From positions 37,501 to 101,500 of the forward strand of contig NZ_MASI01000003.1 in assembly GCF_001708935.1 (NCBI RefSeq): a stretch of DNA of 64,000 bases. The letters run 5' to 3'. The position numbers were made by a program, and so were the translations under genes. Shown here in pieces: positions 18,029 to 27,177 of the stretch. The notes under the pieces are model-generated. The model saw only the letters and a list, made by a program, of their open reading frames with translations, did no database searches and was not told the DNA's origin. Position 1 is the stretch's first letter. Every line of letters begins with the position of its first letter. This DNA is from Methyloligella halotolerans. Its GTDB lineage: Bacteria > Pseudomonadota > Alphaproteobacteria > Rhizobiales > Methyloligellaceae.

Positions 18029-18754
18029 TCAGAGCACCGAGAACTGGCGGATGAGCATGGCTGGATCGGAGCGCCAGACCGCTTCGGCCTGACGCGCCAT
18101 GTCGTCCGGAAAGATCTCTGGATCCTCGCGCTCTATGCCGGCGATCAGCGCCTCGGCGACGCTGCCGGGCGAGGCCTTGCGGACTTCCAGCTCGCTGGAC
18201 ATGTCCGTATCGACGGGGCCTGGGAAGGCTGAGAGCACCCTGATGTTGTCGGCTGCCAGAGACGTCCGCATGGCTTGGGTCGCAGCCCAGGCAGCGGCCT
18301 TGGATGTCGCGTAGATACCGAGATCGGGCGCGCTGGCGAGGGACGATACCGACAACATGTTCAGGATCACGCCCCCGCCATTGCGGGCGATCACCGGGGC
18401 AAAGAGACGGGTGACCTCGATCAAGCCAAAGCAGTTCGTCGCCATCTCGCCGCGGATGGCCTCGGGTGGCGCGGCGAGCAGCGCGCCGCCGGAAAGGCTC
18501 CCGGCATTGTTGATCAGGAGGGTCACGTCGTTGGCGAGGGCGGCGACGTCTTCGATGCTCTCCCCGTCGGAGAGGTCTAGGCGTAGCGCCGAGAACTGAG
18601 CCGGCGGCGGCAGCTCTCCCGGGGGGAAGCTCTCCGGGTTTCGCGCCGTTCCGTAGATGTGGCGCGCGCCTCCTTCGGCCAGAGCTTGAACCAAGGCGAG
18701 GCCGATGCCGCGATTGGCGCCGGTGACGAGTGCGATAGCGCCTTCGATCTGCAT
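18029..18754 (-). CDS. Short-chain dehydrogenase/reductase (SDR)
   Basis: The 241-residue protein is a classical SDR: cofactor motif TGANRGIG at about 11-18, NNAG at about 86, and the catalytic YATSK. It should reduce or oxidise a carbonyl/alcohol with NAD(P)(H) in the cytosol. It begins 13 nt after the acyl-CoA dehydrogenase gene and is the last gene of the minus-strand biosynthetic run, so a late keto-reduction in that pathway is plausible. Its stop region forms an 8-bp inverted repeat with the stop region of the convergent AraC gene. Confidence 0.88.
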   Translation of the reverse strand: MQIEGAIALVTGANRGIGLALVQALAEGGARHIYGTARNPESFPPGELPPPAQFSALRLDLSDGESIEDVAALANDVTLLINNAGSLSGGALLAAPPEAIRGEMATNCFGLIEVTRLFAPVIARNGGGVILNMLSVSSLASAPDLGIYATSKAAAWAATQAMRTSLAADNIRVLSAFPGPVDTDMSSELEVRKASPGSVAEALIAGIEREDPEIFPDDMARQAEAVWRSDPAMLIRQFSVL

Positions 18755-18767
18755 GGGAAGCCTCCAG

Positions 18768-20386
18768 CTACCAGGTCAGGGTCACGTCTTGGGGGGCGTC
18801 TTTTTGGGGGGCGTCTTTCCGGAGATAGGGATCGAGGCGCCATTCCTCGGCAGGCATGGTCTGCTCGATGTCGCCGATATCGCGCTCCAAAGCTTCCACG
18901 AGGCTCAGAGCTTCGTCGGAGGCAAGCACGTGACGGGTGTCCCATTCGGTCGCGCGGGCGGCCTCGATGGCGGACTCGAATGCCGCCTGGGCCCATGTGA
19001 CCGTCCAGCGCTGACCATCCCGTCGTGCCGTTTTGCGCGCAACGCCCAAGAGGATTGCGGCCGCGACGGCCTCCCCGAGACGGGAGTTCGAAAGATCGCG
19101 GGCTTGGCGCCCGGGATACGACTTGGCGAGGCTCCGCCGAACCCCTTCAACTGGTCGCGCAGGGCCGTCAGGCGGTCGGCGATATCGTTCGCATCCAAGG
19201 CCCCAGCGAGATGGCTGCGCAGGCCGGCATCATCCAGCATGAGCCGAGAGCCGAGATGATGCATCAGAGTCTCGGTCGGACCTTCGAAAATGCGGCCCAC
19301 ACGTGCATCCCGCATGATCTGGGTGAGGATGTTGGTTTCCACGAAGCCCCGGCCGCCCAGCATCTGGATGGCCCAGTCCGCCGTCTGCCAGAGGAACTCC
19401 GAGCCGGACGCCTTGGCGACGACGAGGAGCTCTTCCGGCGGCGTCTCGCCGGCATCGAGGAGGTCGCAGATATGCGCAACCAAGGCTTCGAGGGTCGCCG
19501 TACGGGCGAGGGTCTCGCTGATGCGCTGCCGCGAGATCGGATTGTCGATGAGACGTCCGGAGCAGATTCCGGCGCGGCGCCCGGCATAGCGCGTCATGAG
19601 CTGCAGGCAGCGCTTCATGCCGCCGACGAATAGGGCGCCGAGGGCTAGCCGAGTGGTCATCATGGCGGCGTGGCCGACGGCCATGCCCGCGCCGAGCTCG
19701 CCGAGATAATGACTTTCGGGAATTTCCAGATCGTCGAAGCGGATCATGTTCTGGACCATGCCGCGCATGCCCATGGTCAGGATTTCAGGTCCCATGACGA
19801 AGCCGGGCGCATCCGCGGACACGATCGCGGCGCAGGTGCCGCAAGGTTTGCCTGCCTCGTCGGTCAGTCGCGCGACGACATTCACGATCCCGGCCCAGCC
19901 GACGTTGCCGATCCACATCTTGGTGCCGTTCAGGCGGAGGACTCCATCCCCACATTTCTGGGCTGTAGCCTCGATCCCAGCCGGATTGGATCCCGCTGCG
20001 GGCTCGGTGAGCGCGAAGCCACCGATGACGCGGCCCGCGGCGAGCTGGGGCAGCAGTTCGCTGCGGAGCGGCTCGGCGGCGGAGAGCATCACCGGGCGCA
20101 CGCCTAAGAAGTTATGGACGATGACGAAGGCGGCGAGATTGACGTCGAGAGCGGCGAGCTGCTCCAGCACCTTCGCGGTCGAACGGTGGGACAAGCCAAG
20201 TCCGCCTTCGGCTCGCGGGACCTGGAGGCCAAGCAGTCCAACATTGCCGAAGTCCAGCACGATGTTGGGCGGAATCGAACGCCGCGTGTCGATCAGCAGG
20301 GAGTTCACGCGCCGGCTGCCGTAATCGCGGATCCACTGTAGGAGCGCAGTGCAGCGGGACTGTTCGATGGGTTCGACATAATTCAT
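18768..20386 (-). CDS. Acyl-CoA dehydrogenase family protein (frame broken near the C-terminus)
   Basis: The gene reads as an acyl-CoA dehydrogenase: FALTEPAAGSN (flavin site), MWIGNVGWAG, then MLGGRGFVETN and IFEGPTETL, with Glu near the usual catalytic position. The frame is broken at the C run 19142-19145. With one more G on the coding strand, DQLKG continues as VRRSLAKSYPG and on to DVTLTW at 18771, giving about 539 residues; without it the frame ends in a Pro/Arg/Ser-rich tail at 18905. The start at 20386 has GAGGTG at 7 nt. Next to an acyl-AMP ligase and ACP, it may introduce a 2,3-double bond into an acyl-ACP (inference). Confidence 0.85.
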
Positions 20387-20396
20387 TTGCGACACC

Positions 20397-21133
20397 TCAC
20401 GCGGTTGCACGCTGCGGCTCGGCGGCAGCGAACGCGCCGACGAATTCAAAGCCGCTCACGGCCAGATCGCCCAGCCGTGTCTGGGAAAGCTCCTCGGCGC
20501 CGCGGCACCATTGGGCGCCGGGCCAGCCCGTGGCGCACATGGCGATGGCATGGTCGGGAGAGTTCCGCCGCCAGATATTCACCTTGCGAAGATGGCCGAA
20601 CTCATCGTTCCGCCATTCGATCTCGCGCTTTGTGCAGAGCTCGCCGAAAGGTTCGGCGAGGCCGAGGCCGCTGACCTTCGAGTAGGCCTCCTTCAGAACC
20701 CAACGGTTGATGAAGGCGGTGTAGGGATCGCTCGCTCGTTCGATCTCGCGCTGCTCGTCGGCGGTCATGCTCCTCAGCAGAGCCGATGCGAGCGGCCGGT
20801 TCAGCCGATGGGTTTCGATATCGATCCCGCACGGGCCAAAGGTGGAGAGCACGATGCGCAGATGCCCCGGGAATGGCTGAGATTGAAATTGAGGGGACCG
20901 TCCAGCAGCACCGGCTTGCCGCGAGACAGCCTCGCGAAACGCAGGCGCCTCGGGTCGCGGGCGCCGAGCAGGTTGGCGATGGTGAGCCGCTTCAAGGCAT
21001 GGGCGACGATATACTGGTCGCGCACATCCGGAATGCGGATGCTGGTGCAGCGGGTACGCTCTTCGTCGCTGAGGACGGATTGGAGACCGTCGAGGTCCTG
21101 GCCTTGGGTCGCTGCAATCCAGACTTCCAGCAT
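20397..21133 (-). CDS. 4'-phosphopantetheinyl transferase, Sfp type (frame broken in the middle)
   Basis: Joined across one break, the gene encodes a full Sfp-type transferase of about 245 residues: GKPVLLDGPLNFNLSHSRG, the metal site GIDIE and WVLKEAYSKVSGLGL. It would attach the phosphopantetheine arm of CoA to carrier proteins. The first part (21133 to about 20867) and the second part (about 20864 to 20397) lie in different frames. One extra G in the run complementary to 20865-20868 gives HSRGHLRIVLSTFGPCGIDIE and restores the gene. It follows the thioesterase by 15 nt and precedes the dehydrogenase by 10 nt. It presumably activates the carrier proteins of this cluster. Confidence 0.85.
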
Positions 21134-21148
21134 GGCTCAGGTCTCCGG

Positions 21149-21946
21149 TTAGCTTGCCGCACGTATGGGTTCGCGCACCGGCGCCAAGCCGTGATCCTCG
21201 ACGGCCTGCATGACGGCGTTGGGCGTGCGCATGGGCGAGAAGTGACCCTTACCCTGCATCTGCAGGCGGAAGCCCGCAGGCGCGACGGACCGCCATTCGA
21301 GGAGGCATTCCAGGGGTGCAAAGGGATCGTCGATGGCACCGATCACGTGGATCGGAATGTCGAGAGCCGGACCGGGCTCGTGGCGGTAGTCGTAGATCAG
21401 CTGGAGGTCCGCGCGCAGCATTGGGATGGCCCGCTTCATGAGGGGCTTGCTGTCCAGTACGGCGCGCGGCGTACCTTCCAGTGATTCCAGATAGCGCCTG
21501 AGATCCCCATCGGAGAGGGCGGGCAGGGTGTGAGTCGAGGTGGGCGAGCCGGGTGCGGCGCGCGACGACACGACAAGCAACTCTGGAAGCGTCTGGCCCC
21601 GGCTCTTGAGAGCGCGGGCTGTTTCGTAAGCCAGCAGCGCGCCGAGGCTATGGCCGTAAAAGATGGCCGGCAGATCGCCATAGGGACCCCAGGCCTCGGC
21701 GAGCTGTTGCGCGGCCGATCGGATCGACGGGACGAAAGGTGCGTCGCGGCGGCGGCCGCGGCCCGGCAGCTCTGCGGCGAGGAGAGCGTAGTCCTCGGGA
21801 AGCAGCTTGGTCCACGGAAAGAACGTCTGTGCGCTGCCGCCTGCATAGTGGAAGCAGACGAGGCGGCAGGTTCCGCCGGGGTTGACCCCCAGCGGAACGA
21901 AGCCCGCCCCGTCATATGCCTCGCTGTTCCCGTCCCGCTGCATCAT
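21149..21946 (-). CDS. Type II thioesterase
   Basis: The 265-residue alpha/beta hydrolase has the type II thioesterase features of PKS/NRPS clusters: LVCFHYAGGSAQTF near the start, nucleophile motif FYGHSLGALLAYE, and a late GHFSP with the catalytic His. It would remove stalled or wrong acyl groups from carrier proteins, or release the product. Its ATG overlaps the stop of the acyl-AMP ligase gene (TGATG), so translation is probably coupled. No thioesterase domain is present in the synthase itself, so this protein and the hydrolase domain at 29881-33453 are the candidates for chain release. Confidence 0.9.
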   Translation of the reverse strand: MMQRDGNSEAYDGAGFVPLGVNPGGTCRLVCFHYAGGSAQTFFPWTKLLPEDYALLAAELPGRGRRRDAPFVPSIRSAAQQLAEAWGPYGDLPAIFYGHSLGALLAYETARALKSRGQTLPELLVVSSRAAPGSPTSTHTLPALSDGDLRRYLESLEGTPRAVLDSKPLMKRAIPMLRADLQLIYDYRHEPGPALDIPIHVIGAIDDPFAPLECLLEWRSVAPAGFRLQMQGKGHFSPMRTPNAVMQAVEDHGLAPVREPIRAAS

Positions 21947-23733
21947 CAGGCCGCCACGGGTTCGCTGCCGAGAAGCTCCAGATCACCCGACAGGAATAGC
22001 TGGCGCATGAGGCCGCGCTGGACCTTGCCGCTGGTCGTCTTGCGCAAGGCGTTGGGCGGCAGGAAGACGATCTCGCTCAAGGGCACGCCGTGCTCCTCCG
22101 AGACGCAGCGGCGAATCAGGTTCTTCATGTCCTTGAATTCCTGAGGCGTGCTGCGGCGGAAGGAGCGGTCGACCTCCACGGCCGCTACGATCCGCTGGCG
22201 CTGCTCGGCGTCGTGATAACCGAATACCGCCGCGCTCTGGTGGCTGAGGGCCGGGGTGCTCTCGGCGATCGTGTACTCGATGTCCTCGGGATGGAGGTTG
22301 CGCCCATCCCAGATGATGACGTCCTTCAGTCGCCCGCAGATATAGAGCTGAAGGTCATCGGCGTGGATGAAGCCCATATCGCCGGTGCGCAAATAGGTCT
22401 TGCCGGGCTCGCCGTCGATCATGGCGCCGAAGGTGGCCTCGGTGGCTTCCGGGTTCTTCCAATAGCCGGCCGCCACGGAATCGCAGTGCAGCCAGATCTC
22501 GCCGAGCGCGTCGTGGCCGCGCCTTGCGTGAGTGTCGGGATCGACGATGGCGATCTCGAAGGGGAAGGCCGGCTCGCCGCACCCCACCAGCTCCAACGCA
22601 TTGCGGGGATGAGAGGGCGACCTGATCTGTCGATTCGTTTTCAGCTCGTTGGAGTCGACCGTCGCGCGTGATGGCAGGCGGCGGATCGGACCGGCCGTGA
22701 CCACCAGAGTCGCTTCGGCCAAACCGTAGCAAGGCTGGAAGGTCTCGATGTCGAAGCCGTGCTTTGCATGGAGCTTCGCGAAGCGATCGAGGGTGGTGGC
22801 CCGGACCACGTCGGCGCCGTTGGGGGCGAGCTTCCAGCAGGAAAGATCGACGCCTTCCAGCTTGTCGGCGGAATAGCGCTCCACAGCGATGTCGTAGATG
22901 AAGTTCGGCCCGCCGGCGAAGGCCGCGCGATAGCGCGAGATGGCTTGCAGCCAGATGGAGGGCTGACGGACCACGGTGTTCGGCCCCATGAGCACGGAGT
23001 GATTGCCGAGCACGATGGGCAGGAGCTGCCCCATGATCAGGCCCATGTCGTGATGGTGGGGCTGCCAGAACACCATGTCGGTCTCCTCGGTGAGCTGCCA
23101 GGTGTCCCGCATCAAGCGCAGGTTCACGGTCAGATTGCCCTGGGTGACCATGACGCCTTTGGGATCGGAGGTGGACCCGGAGGTGTATTGCAGGAAGGCG
23201 AGGCGGCCGCCGTCGGAGTGCCACTCGCAATCCTCCGTTTCGGGGAGGCCGTCGGACCGGCCGATATCTTCGGCGCAGATCCATTCGAGATCCTCCGCCG
23301 CCGTCCCGTCGAAGGCGCCGTCGGCGTTCTCGATGACCTTCTGGGGCGCGATCGCGCAGATGGCGCCGCTATCCCGGATGATCTTGACGCAGCGGTCGAT
23401 GCGCCGACGCGAGGGAAGGTTGATGGGAACGGCCGCCATGCCGGCCATGAAGCAGCCGAGGAAGGAGACGATAAAGTCCAGGCCTTGCGGGAAGAAGAGC
23501 ATGATCCGTTCGCCGGGCTCGTAGCGCTCCTTCAGGGCGTCGGCCACGGCCCGGGCCCGCTGCCAGGTTTCCAGATAGGTGAGTGTGTCGGTCTCCTCGC
23601 CTTGCTCGTTGAGAAAGGTGTAGAGGCGCTTGTCCGGGTGGAGCCAGGCGCGCAGTGCGAGAGAGCCATGCACCGGCAATTCGCCGAGAATGCTCAGGGT
23701 TTCGGGACGGGTCAGCTGAGATTTCTGGAACAT
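21946..23733 (-). CDS. Fatty acyl-AMP ligase (FAAL)
   Basis: The 595-residue protein is an ANL-superfamily adenylating enzyme with YTSGSTSDPKG at 183-193, FWQPHHHDMGL, CYGLAEATL, RTGDMGF and a C-terminal KTTSGKVQR with the Lys. The extra segment around RQIRSPSHPRNALELVGCG and the early QGLDFIVSFLGC are typical of FAALs, which pass acyl-AMP to a carrier protein rather than CoA. The ATG at 23733 has GAGGA 6 nt before it. It follows the discrete ACP gene, its likely acceptor. It predicts a fatty acid (or related acid) starter for the polyketide. Chain length cannot be read off. Confidence 0.92.
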   Translation of the reverse strand: MFQKSQLTRPETLSILGELPVHGSLALRAWLHPDKRLYTFLNEQGEETDTLTYLETWQRARAVADALKERYEPGERIMLFFPQGLDFIVSFLGCFMAGMAAVPINLPSRRRIDRCVKIIRDSGAICAIAPQKVIENADGAFDGTAAEDLEWICAEDIGRSDGLPETEDCEWHSDGGRLAFLQYTSGSTSDPKGVMVTQGNLTVNLRLMRDTWQLTEETDMVFWQPHHHDMGLIMGQLLPIVLGNHSVLMGPNTVVRQPSIWLQAISRYRAAFAGGPNFIYDIAVERYSADKLEGVDLSCWKLAPNGADVVRATTLDRFAKLHAKHGFDIETFQPCYGLAEATLVVTAGPIRRLPSRATVDSNELKTNRQIRSPSHPRNALELVGCGEPAFPFEIAIVDPDTHARRGHDALGEIWLHCDSVAAGYWKNPEATEATFGAMIDGEPGKTYLRTGDMGFIHADDLQLYICGRLKDVIIWDGRNLHPEDIEYTIAESTPALSHQSAAVFGYHDAEQRQRIVAAVEVDRSFRRSTPQEFKDMKNLIRRCVSEEHGVPLSEIVFLPPNALRKTTSGKVQRGLMRQLFLSGDLELLGSEPVAA

Positions 23734-23775
23734 GACGATCCTCGCTTTCTTCAAGATCTCGTCCGGCCGCGAGGG

Positions 23776-24036
23776 CTAGGACGCTTCAGCCATGCTGAGC
23801 TTCTGGAGTTCGCCGGAGAGGCTGGCGATGGTCGGGAATTCGAAGACGATGATCTCGGTGAGACCCAGGTTCAGGTCCTTGTCGAGGACGCCGACGAGCT
23901 TGCTGGCGGCGACGGACTCCAGGCCGTATGTGCCGAGATTGGTCTCGACGTCGATATCGTCCGGCGGAATGCCGAGCTCGTCGGAAATGAAGTGGATGAT
24001 CCGGTTCTGGATCTCGAGTTCTGACATCTCAGCCAT
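23776..24036 (-). CDS. Discrete acyl carrier protein
   Basis: The 86-residue acidic protein is an ACP with the phosphopantetheine site TYGLESVAASKL (Ser41) and the usual four-helix pattern, ending FEFPTIASLSGEL. The start at 24036 overlaps the end of the acyltransferase gene by 8 nt and has GGAGAG upstream, which implies coupled translation. Lying directly before the acyl-AMP ligase gene, it is the likely carrier for the starter acyl group. Confidence 0.93.
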   Translation of the reverse strand: MAEMSELEIQNRIIHFISDELGIPPDDIDVETNLGTYGLESVAASKLVGVLDKDLNLGLTEIIVFEFPTIASLSGELQKLSMAEAS

Positions 24037-25450
24037 CTTGTCTCTCCATATGTTCGATGGTTGGGGTGGCTTGCCGGAATGTGCTCTGCGGTGCGCAGGG
24101 GAGGATCCCGGGAAAGAAAATCTCGCCCGCCACGAGGCGGATGAGACGGCGGCGGGAGCGCGTCTGGCGCTCGGCTTCAGCCTCGGCCGCGAGGTGTTGG
24201 AGGCGCTCGCTGTAGGGCGCCGGGAGGCGGCTCGCGATCGCGGCGATACGTTCGGGCGATACGGTGTCGCTGCCATAGCAGCGCTGCAGGGCACGGGCGG
24301 CAGCGGCGAAGACGGGATGGCTGACGAAGCTATGCGAGGTCGTTGCGAATTCGGGGAAGCTCCAGTCCGGCAGCGGTTCGAATTGCCCGCTTCCGTTCAG
24401 AAGTTTCCGACGCGTCTGCTCATCCAGCCCGCGATGGCGCGCCAGCTCCGCGCGAAGGGATAGTGGAGCGGCCGGCTCCGGCGTGGCTTCGTTAGATACT
24501 TGCGCTTTGGGCGGATGGGCAGATTCGCCGACGGGTGCTGTCAGCGCGGGCGCCGGCTGCGATGATGGTTCGGCGGCAGGTGCGGGAAGAGGTGAGGCGG
24601 TCGCGCTGCCTTCGACGTGGCGCCGGACCACGCTCACCATGGGCATTAGGATCGGCGGCGCGCCGAGTTCCACGAAATCCGTCACGCCCGCCTTCAGCAT
24701 TGTTTCGATGGACTGAGCCCACCGCACGGGGCTGGCGATCTGCTCGACGAGCCGGTCGCGAATCTCCGAGCGGGTGTGCGGCGTGCCGGTGACATTGGAG
24801 AGCACATCCACGCGCGGTGCGGCGAAGGTGATGTCTGAGAGGAATTTGGCGTAGCGCTCGGCGGCGGGCCGCATCTCGCTCGTGTGAAAGGCGCCGCTCA
24901 CCCGGAGCGGAACGGCCCGAATGCCGCGTCTCCGGCAGGCTTCGAGGAGGCGCTGTAGAGCGCCCTTCCGGCCGCCAACGACCACCTGTTCGGGGGTGTT
25001 GATATTGGCGATCTCGACGCCCGCGAGACCGTCCTCGGCGAGAAGCTGTTCGATGACCTCGATGGAATATCCGATGACGGCTACCAGCCCCCCGCCGGGG
25101 ATTTCTCCCATCAGACGGCCACGCTCCTGCACCATGCGTAGCCCGTCGGCGAAGCTGAAGGCTCCCGCAGCATAGAGCGCGACGTACTCGCCGAGACTAT
25201 GGCCCGCCATCATGCGCGGCGGTTCGCCGGCTTCTTCAGCACGAGAGCGGAGCGCCGCCACCACATAGACGGCAGGCTGGGTGATCTCGGTGCGGTCGAG
25301 CTTACCGCCGGGATTGTTCAGGCAGATGTCTCGAATGCTATAGCCCAGCACCTTATCGGCTTCCGCCGCCATTTCGGGGAAGCGGTCGAAAAGATCCGCG
25401 CCCATGCCGGTACGCTGGCTGCCCTGGCCGGGGAAGAGGAACGCTCTCAT
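24029..25450 (-). CDS. Free-standing malonyl-type acyltransferase (trans-AT) with C-terminal extension
   Basis: The 473-residue protein starts as a FabD-like acyltransferase: FPGQGSQRTGMG, nucleophile GHSLGEYVALY (Ser85), AFHTSEM (His189) and VELGAPPILMPM near residue 285. It has to load extender units in trans because no KS protein here holds an AT. After about residue 310 comes a Pro/Ala-rich linker and then a helical region (about 345-470) that I do not recognise. The ATG at 25450 overlaps the stop of the upstream KS gene (ATGA), so translation is coupled. The Ser-His pair is kept; which extender it takes cannot be decided by eye. Confidence 0.9.
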   Translation of the reverse strand: MRAFLFPGQGSQRTGMGADLFDRFPEMAAEADKVLGYSIRDICLNNPGGKLDRTEITQPAVYVVAALRSRAEEAGEPPRMMAGHSLGEYVALYAAGAFSFADGLRMVQERGRLMGEIPGGGLVAVIGYSIEVIEQLLAEDGLAGVEIANINTPEQVVVGGRKGALQRLLEACRRRGIRAVPLRVSGAFHTSEMRPAAERYAKFLSDITFAAPRVDVLSNVTGTPHTRSEIRDRLVEQIASPVRWAQSIETMLKAGVTDFVELGAPPILMPMVSVVRRHVEGSATASPLPAPAAEPSSQPAPALTAPVGESAHPPKAQVSNEATPEPAAPLSLRAELARHRGLDEQTRRKLLNGSGQFEPLPDWSFPEFATTSHSFVSHPVFAAAARALQRCYGSDTVSPERIAAIASRLPAPYSERLQHLAAEAEAERQTRSRRRLIRLVAGEIFFPGILPCAPQSTFRQATPTIEHMERQDG

Positions 25451-27177
25451 GAGGCGAGCGCCTCCTCGCGCGGTTGTTGTCCGGAGGGCGCCGCAGCTGC
25501 GGGCTTCACGGTGAGGTTCTCGATCCAGAGGATCGGTGGGGCCGTTCCGTCTCCGGCGAGAAAATCGAAGCTGCCGCCCTGTGTTCGGCGAATTTCGATC
25601 TGCGCCAGGGACGCCTTCCGCCGAGGTTCGAATCCGACGGCGTCGGCGCGGTAGAGTGCAGAGAGGGCAGGTGCATCGGGTTCGGCGATCCAACCCTCAG
25701 CGCCGAAGAGGGGGCCGAAGATCGCCGCCCAGAAGGGCGCGCTCCGCTCCGCTTCGGCAATCGGGCCCAGGGTTACGCGCGAGCCCGCAGTTCCTCCGCC
25801 GAAGTGCGGCGCCGAAAGATTCGCAGCGATCTCGGCCTGGAGCAGGACCTTGGCGGTACCAAGCTGGTGCAGGCATTGCGCCATGGTCAGGCCGCCGCTG
25901 GCAATGCCGACGGCCTTCAGGTGCCGGAGATCGATGTCTTGGGGGGCGCCGAAAACGAGATTCCGCAGTGTGATAGTGGCGCCGTTCGATTGTTTCGCCA
26001 GGTGATCCAGCAGGTAGGCGAGCGCGACCGCGGAGCTTGGAAAGCGTCGCACAAGCGCTTCAGGCGTGACGGGGTCGGCGCTCGCGGGCCGAGGTTTCTC
26101 GGCTGGTGTCGCCAGCGGCGTGATCGGAGCGGCCGCCTTCTCCGGAGCCGTCTCGGGTTCTGCGGTCTTGGGGGATTCGAACCAGTGGCGGGTGAGGGCG
26201 AAGGGATAAGAGGGAAGCGGGATCTTCCTCGGGCGCGGTCCGCCATGGAGATCCATCCAATCGAGCTTTGCCGTTCGAACGGCGACCCAGTATCGCGCCC
26301 AAGCTGCGAGCTCTTCCACCGTCGCGGGGGCGTCGGGTGATGAGGGCGCTTCGGGGGCGTTTTCGATGGGGCGGCGGACGCTGCCGGAGAACAGGCCGTC
26401 GGCCGTCGCTTCCGGCTCGGCCAGAAACTGCTCCAACTGCTGCTTCAGCTCCTGCTTGCTGCGCGCGACGATCGCCAGGCGCTCGGCCATGGCGTCGCGG
26501 CCCTCGGTCAGAGAGAAGCCGATCTGGACGAGGCTGGCATCGCGGACGGCTCGATCTGGGATCGCGACGCCGGAGAGCAGGCGCTCGCCACTGTCCCTAT
26601 GGGACGGCGCAATGCACGTCAGTTCGCCGATGCAGGCGGAGAGTTCGCCGAGGGTCACGCAATCGCGGACATCATCCAGTGCGAGATCGATTCCGCGTTT
26701 GCGGCCGATCCGCTTCAGGACGGCGGCGAGGTCACTGACTTCGAGGCGTAGAGCGCGAAGCGGCATAGGGCCGGCCGTCTCTGGAAGTCGGCCGAGACCG
26801 AGCTCCGCCGACAGCTCGGGGATCGGGAGAGCCTGCGGTGCATCGTCCCTGCCGCCGACCGAGAGATAGGCTAGAAGCTGCTCGGTGCGGGCGATGAGGG
26901 CCGGGCGGGTACGAGCGGACAGGGGTATTAGGCAAGGGCGATCTTCGTCCTCCCCGGGCGCTGGATTAGCATAGCTCTCCAGCACCGCATGAGCGTTGGC
27001 GCCACCGAATCCAAAGGAACTGATCCCGGCGGCGAGGCGCGCTTCGGGGTCGAGCGACACTGGCTCGTCGGGCACGAAGAAGGGCGTGCCGGCAAGATCG
27101 ATCTTCGGGTTGAGATACTGGAAATGGAGGTTTGCCGGGATCTGGCGATGGTTCAGGGCGAGCAGCGCTTTGATCAC
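25447..27177 (-). CDS. Ketosynthase protein, 3' part (KS end, linker and DH-like region)
   Basis: This frame continues the KS gene that begins at 28292. It opens with VIKALLALNHRQIPANLHF and ISSFGFGGANAHAVLE, the C-terminal KS core. A long flanking linker follows, ending in the PSYPFALTRHWF motif that closes KS linkers of trans-AT synthases. The last 200 residues (about 375-576) resemble a dehydratase-type double hotdog but I see no HxxxGxxxxP motif, so it is probably not catalytic. No AT, KR or ACP follows. It is joined to the 5' part by adding one G at the complement of 27179-27180; the second-frame GTG at 27177 is not a real start. Confidence 0.82.
   Translation of the reverse strand: MIKALLALNHRQIPANLHFQYLNPKIDLAGTPFFVPDEPVSLDPEARLAAGISSFGFGGANAHAVLESYANPAPGEDEDRPCLIPLSARTRPALIARTEQLLAYLSVGGRDDAPQALPIPELSAELGLGRLPETAGPMPLRALRLEVSDLAAVLKRIGRKRGIDLALDDVRDCVTLGELSACIGELTCIAPSHRDSGERLLSGVAIPDRAVRDASLVQIGFSLTEGRDAMAERLAIVARSKQELKQQLEQFLAEPEATADGLFSGSVRRPIENAPEAPSSPDAPATVEELAAWARYWVAVRTAKLDWMDLHGGPRPRKIPLPSYPFALTRHWFESPKTAEPETAPEKAAAPITPLATPAEKPRPASADPVTPEALVRRFPSSAVALAYLLDHLAKQSNGATITLRNLVFGAPQDIDLRHLKAVGIASGGLTMAQCLHQLGTAKVLLQAEIAANLSAPHFGGGTAGSRVTLGPIAEAERSAPFWAAIFGPLFGAEGWIAEPDAPALSALYRADAVGFEPRRKASLAQIEIRRTQGGSFDFLAGDGTAPPILWIENLTVKPAAAAPSGQQPREEALAS

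Noticed and set aside
17971..18033. 8-bp inverted repeat TCTGAGCC/GGCTCAGA across two convergent stop codons
   Set aside because: The loop is 47 nt and there is no T run, so I do not call it a terminator.
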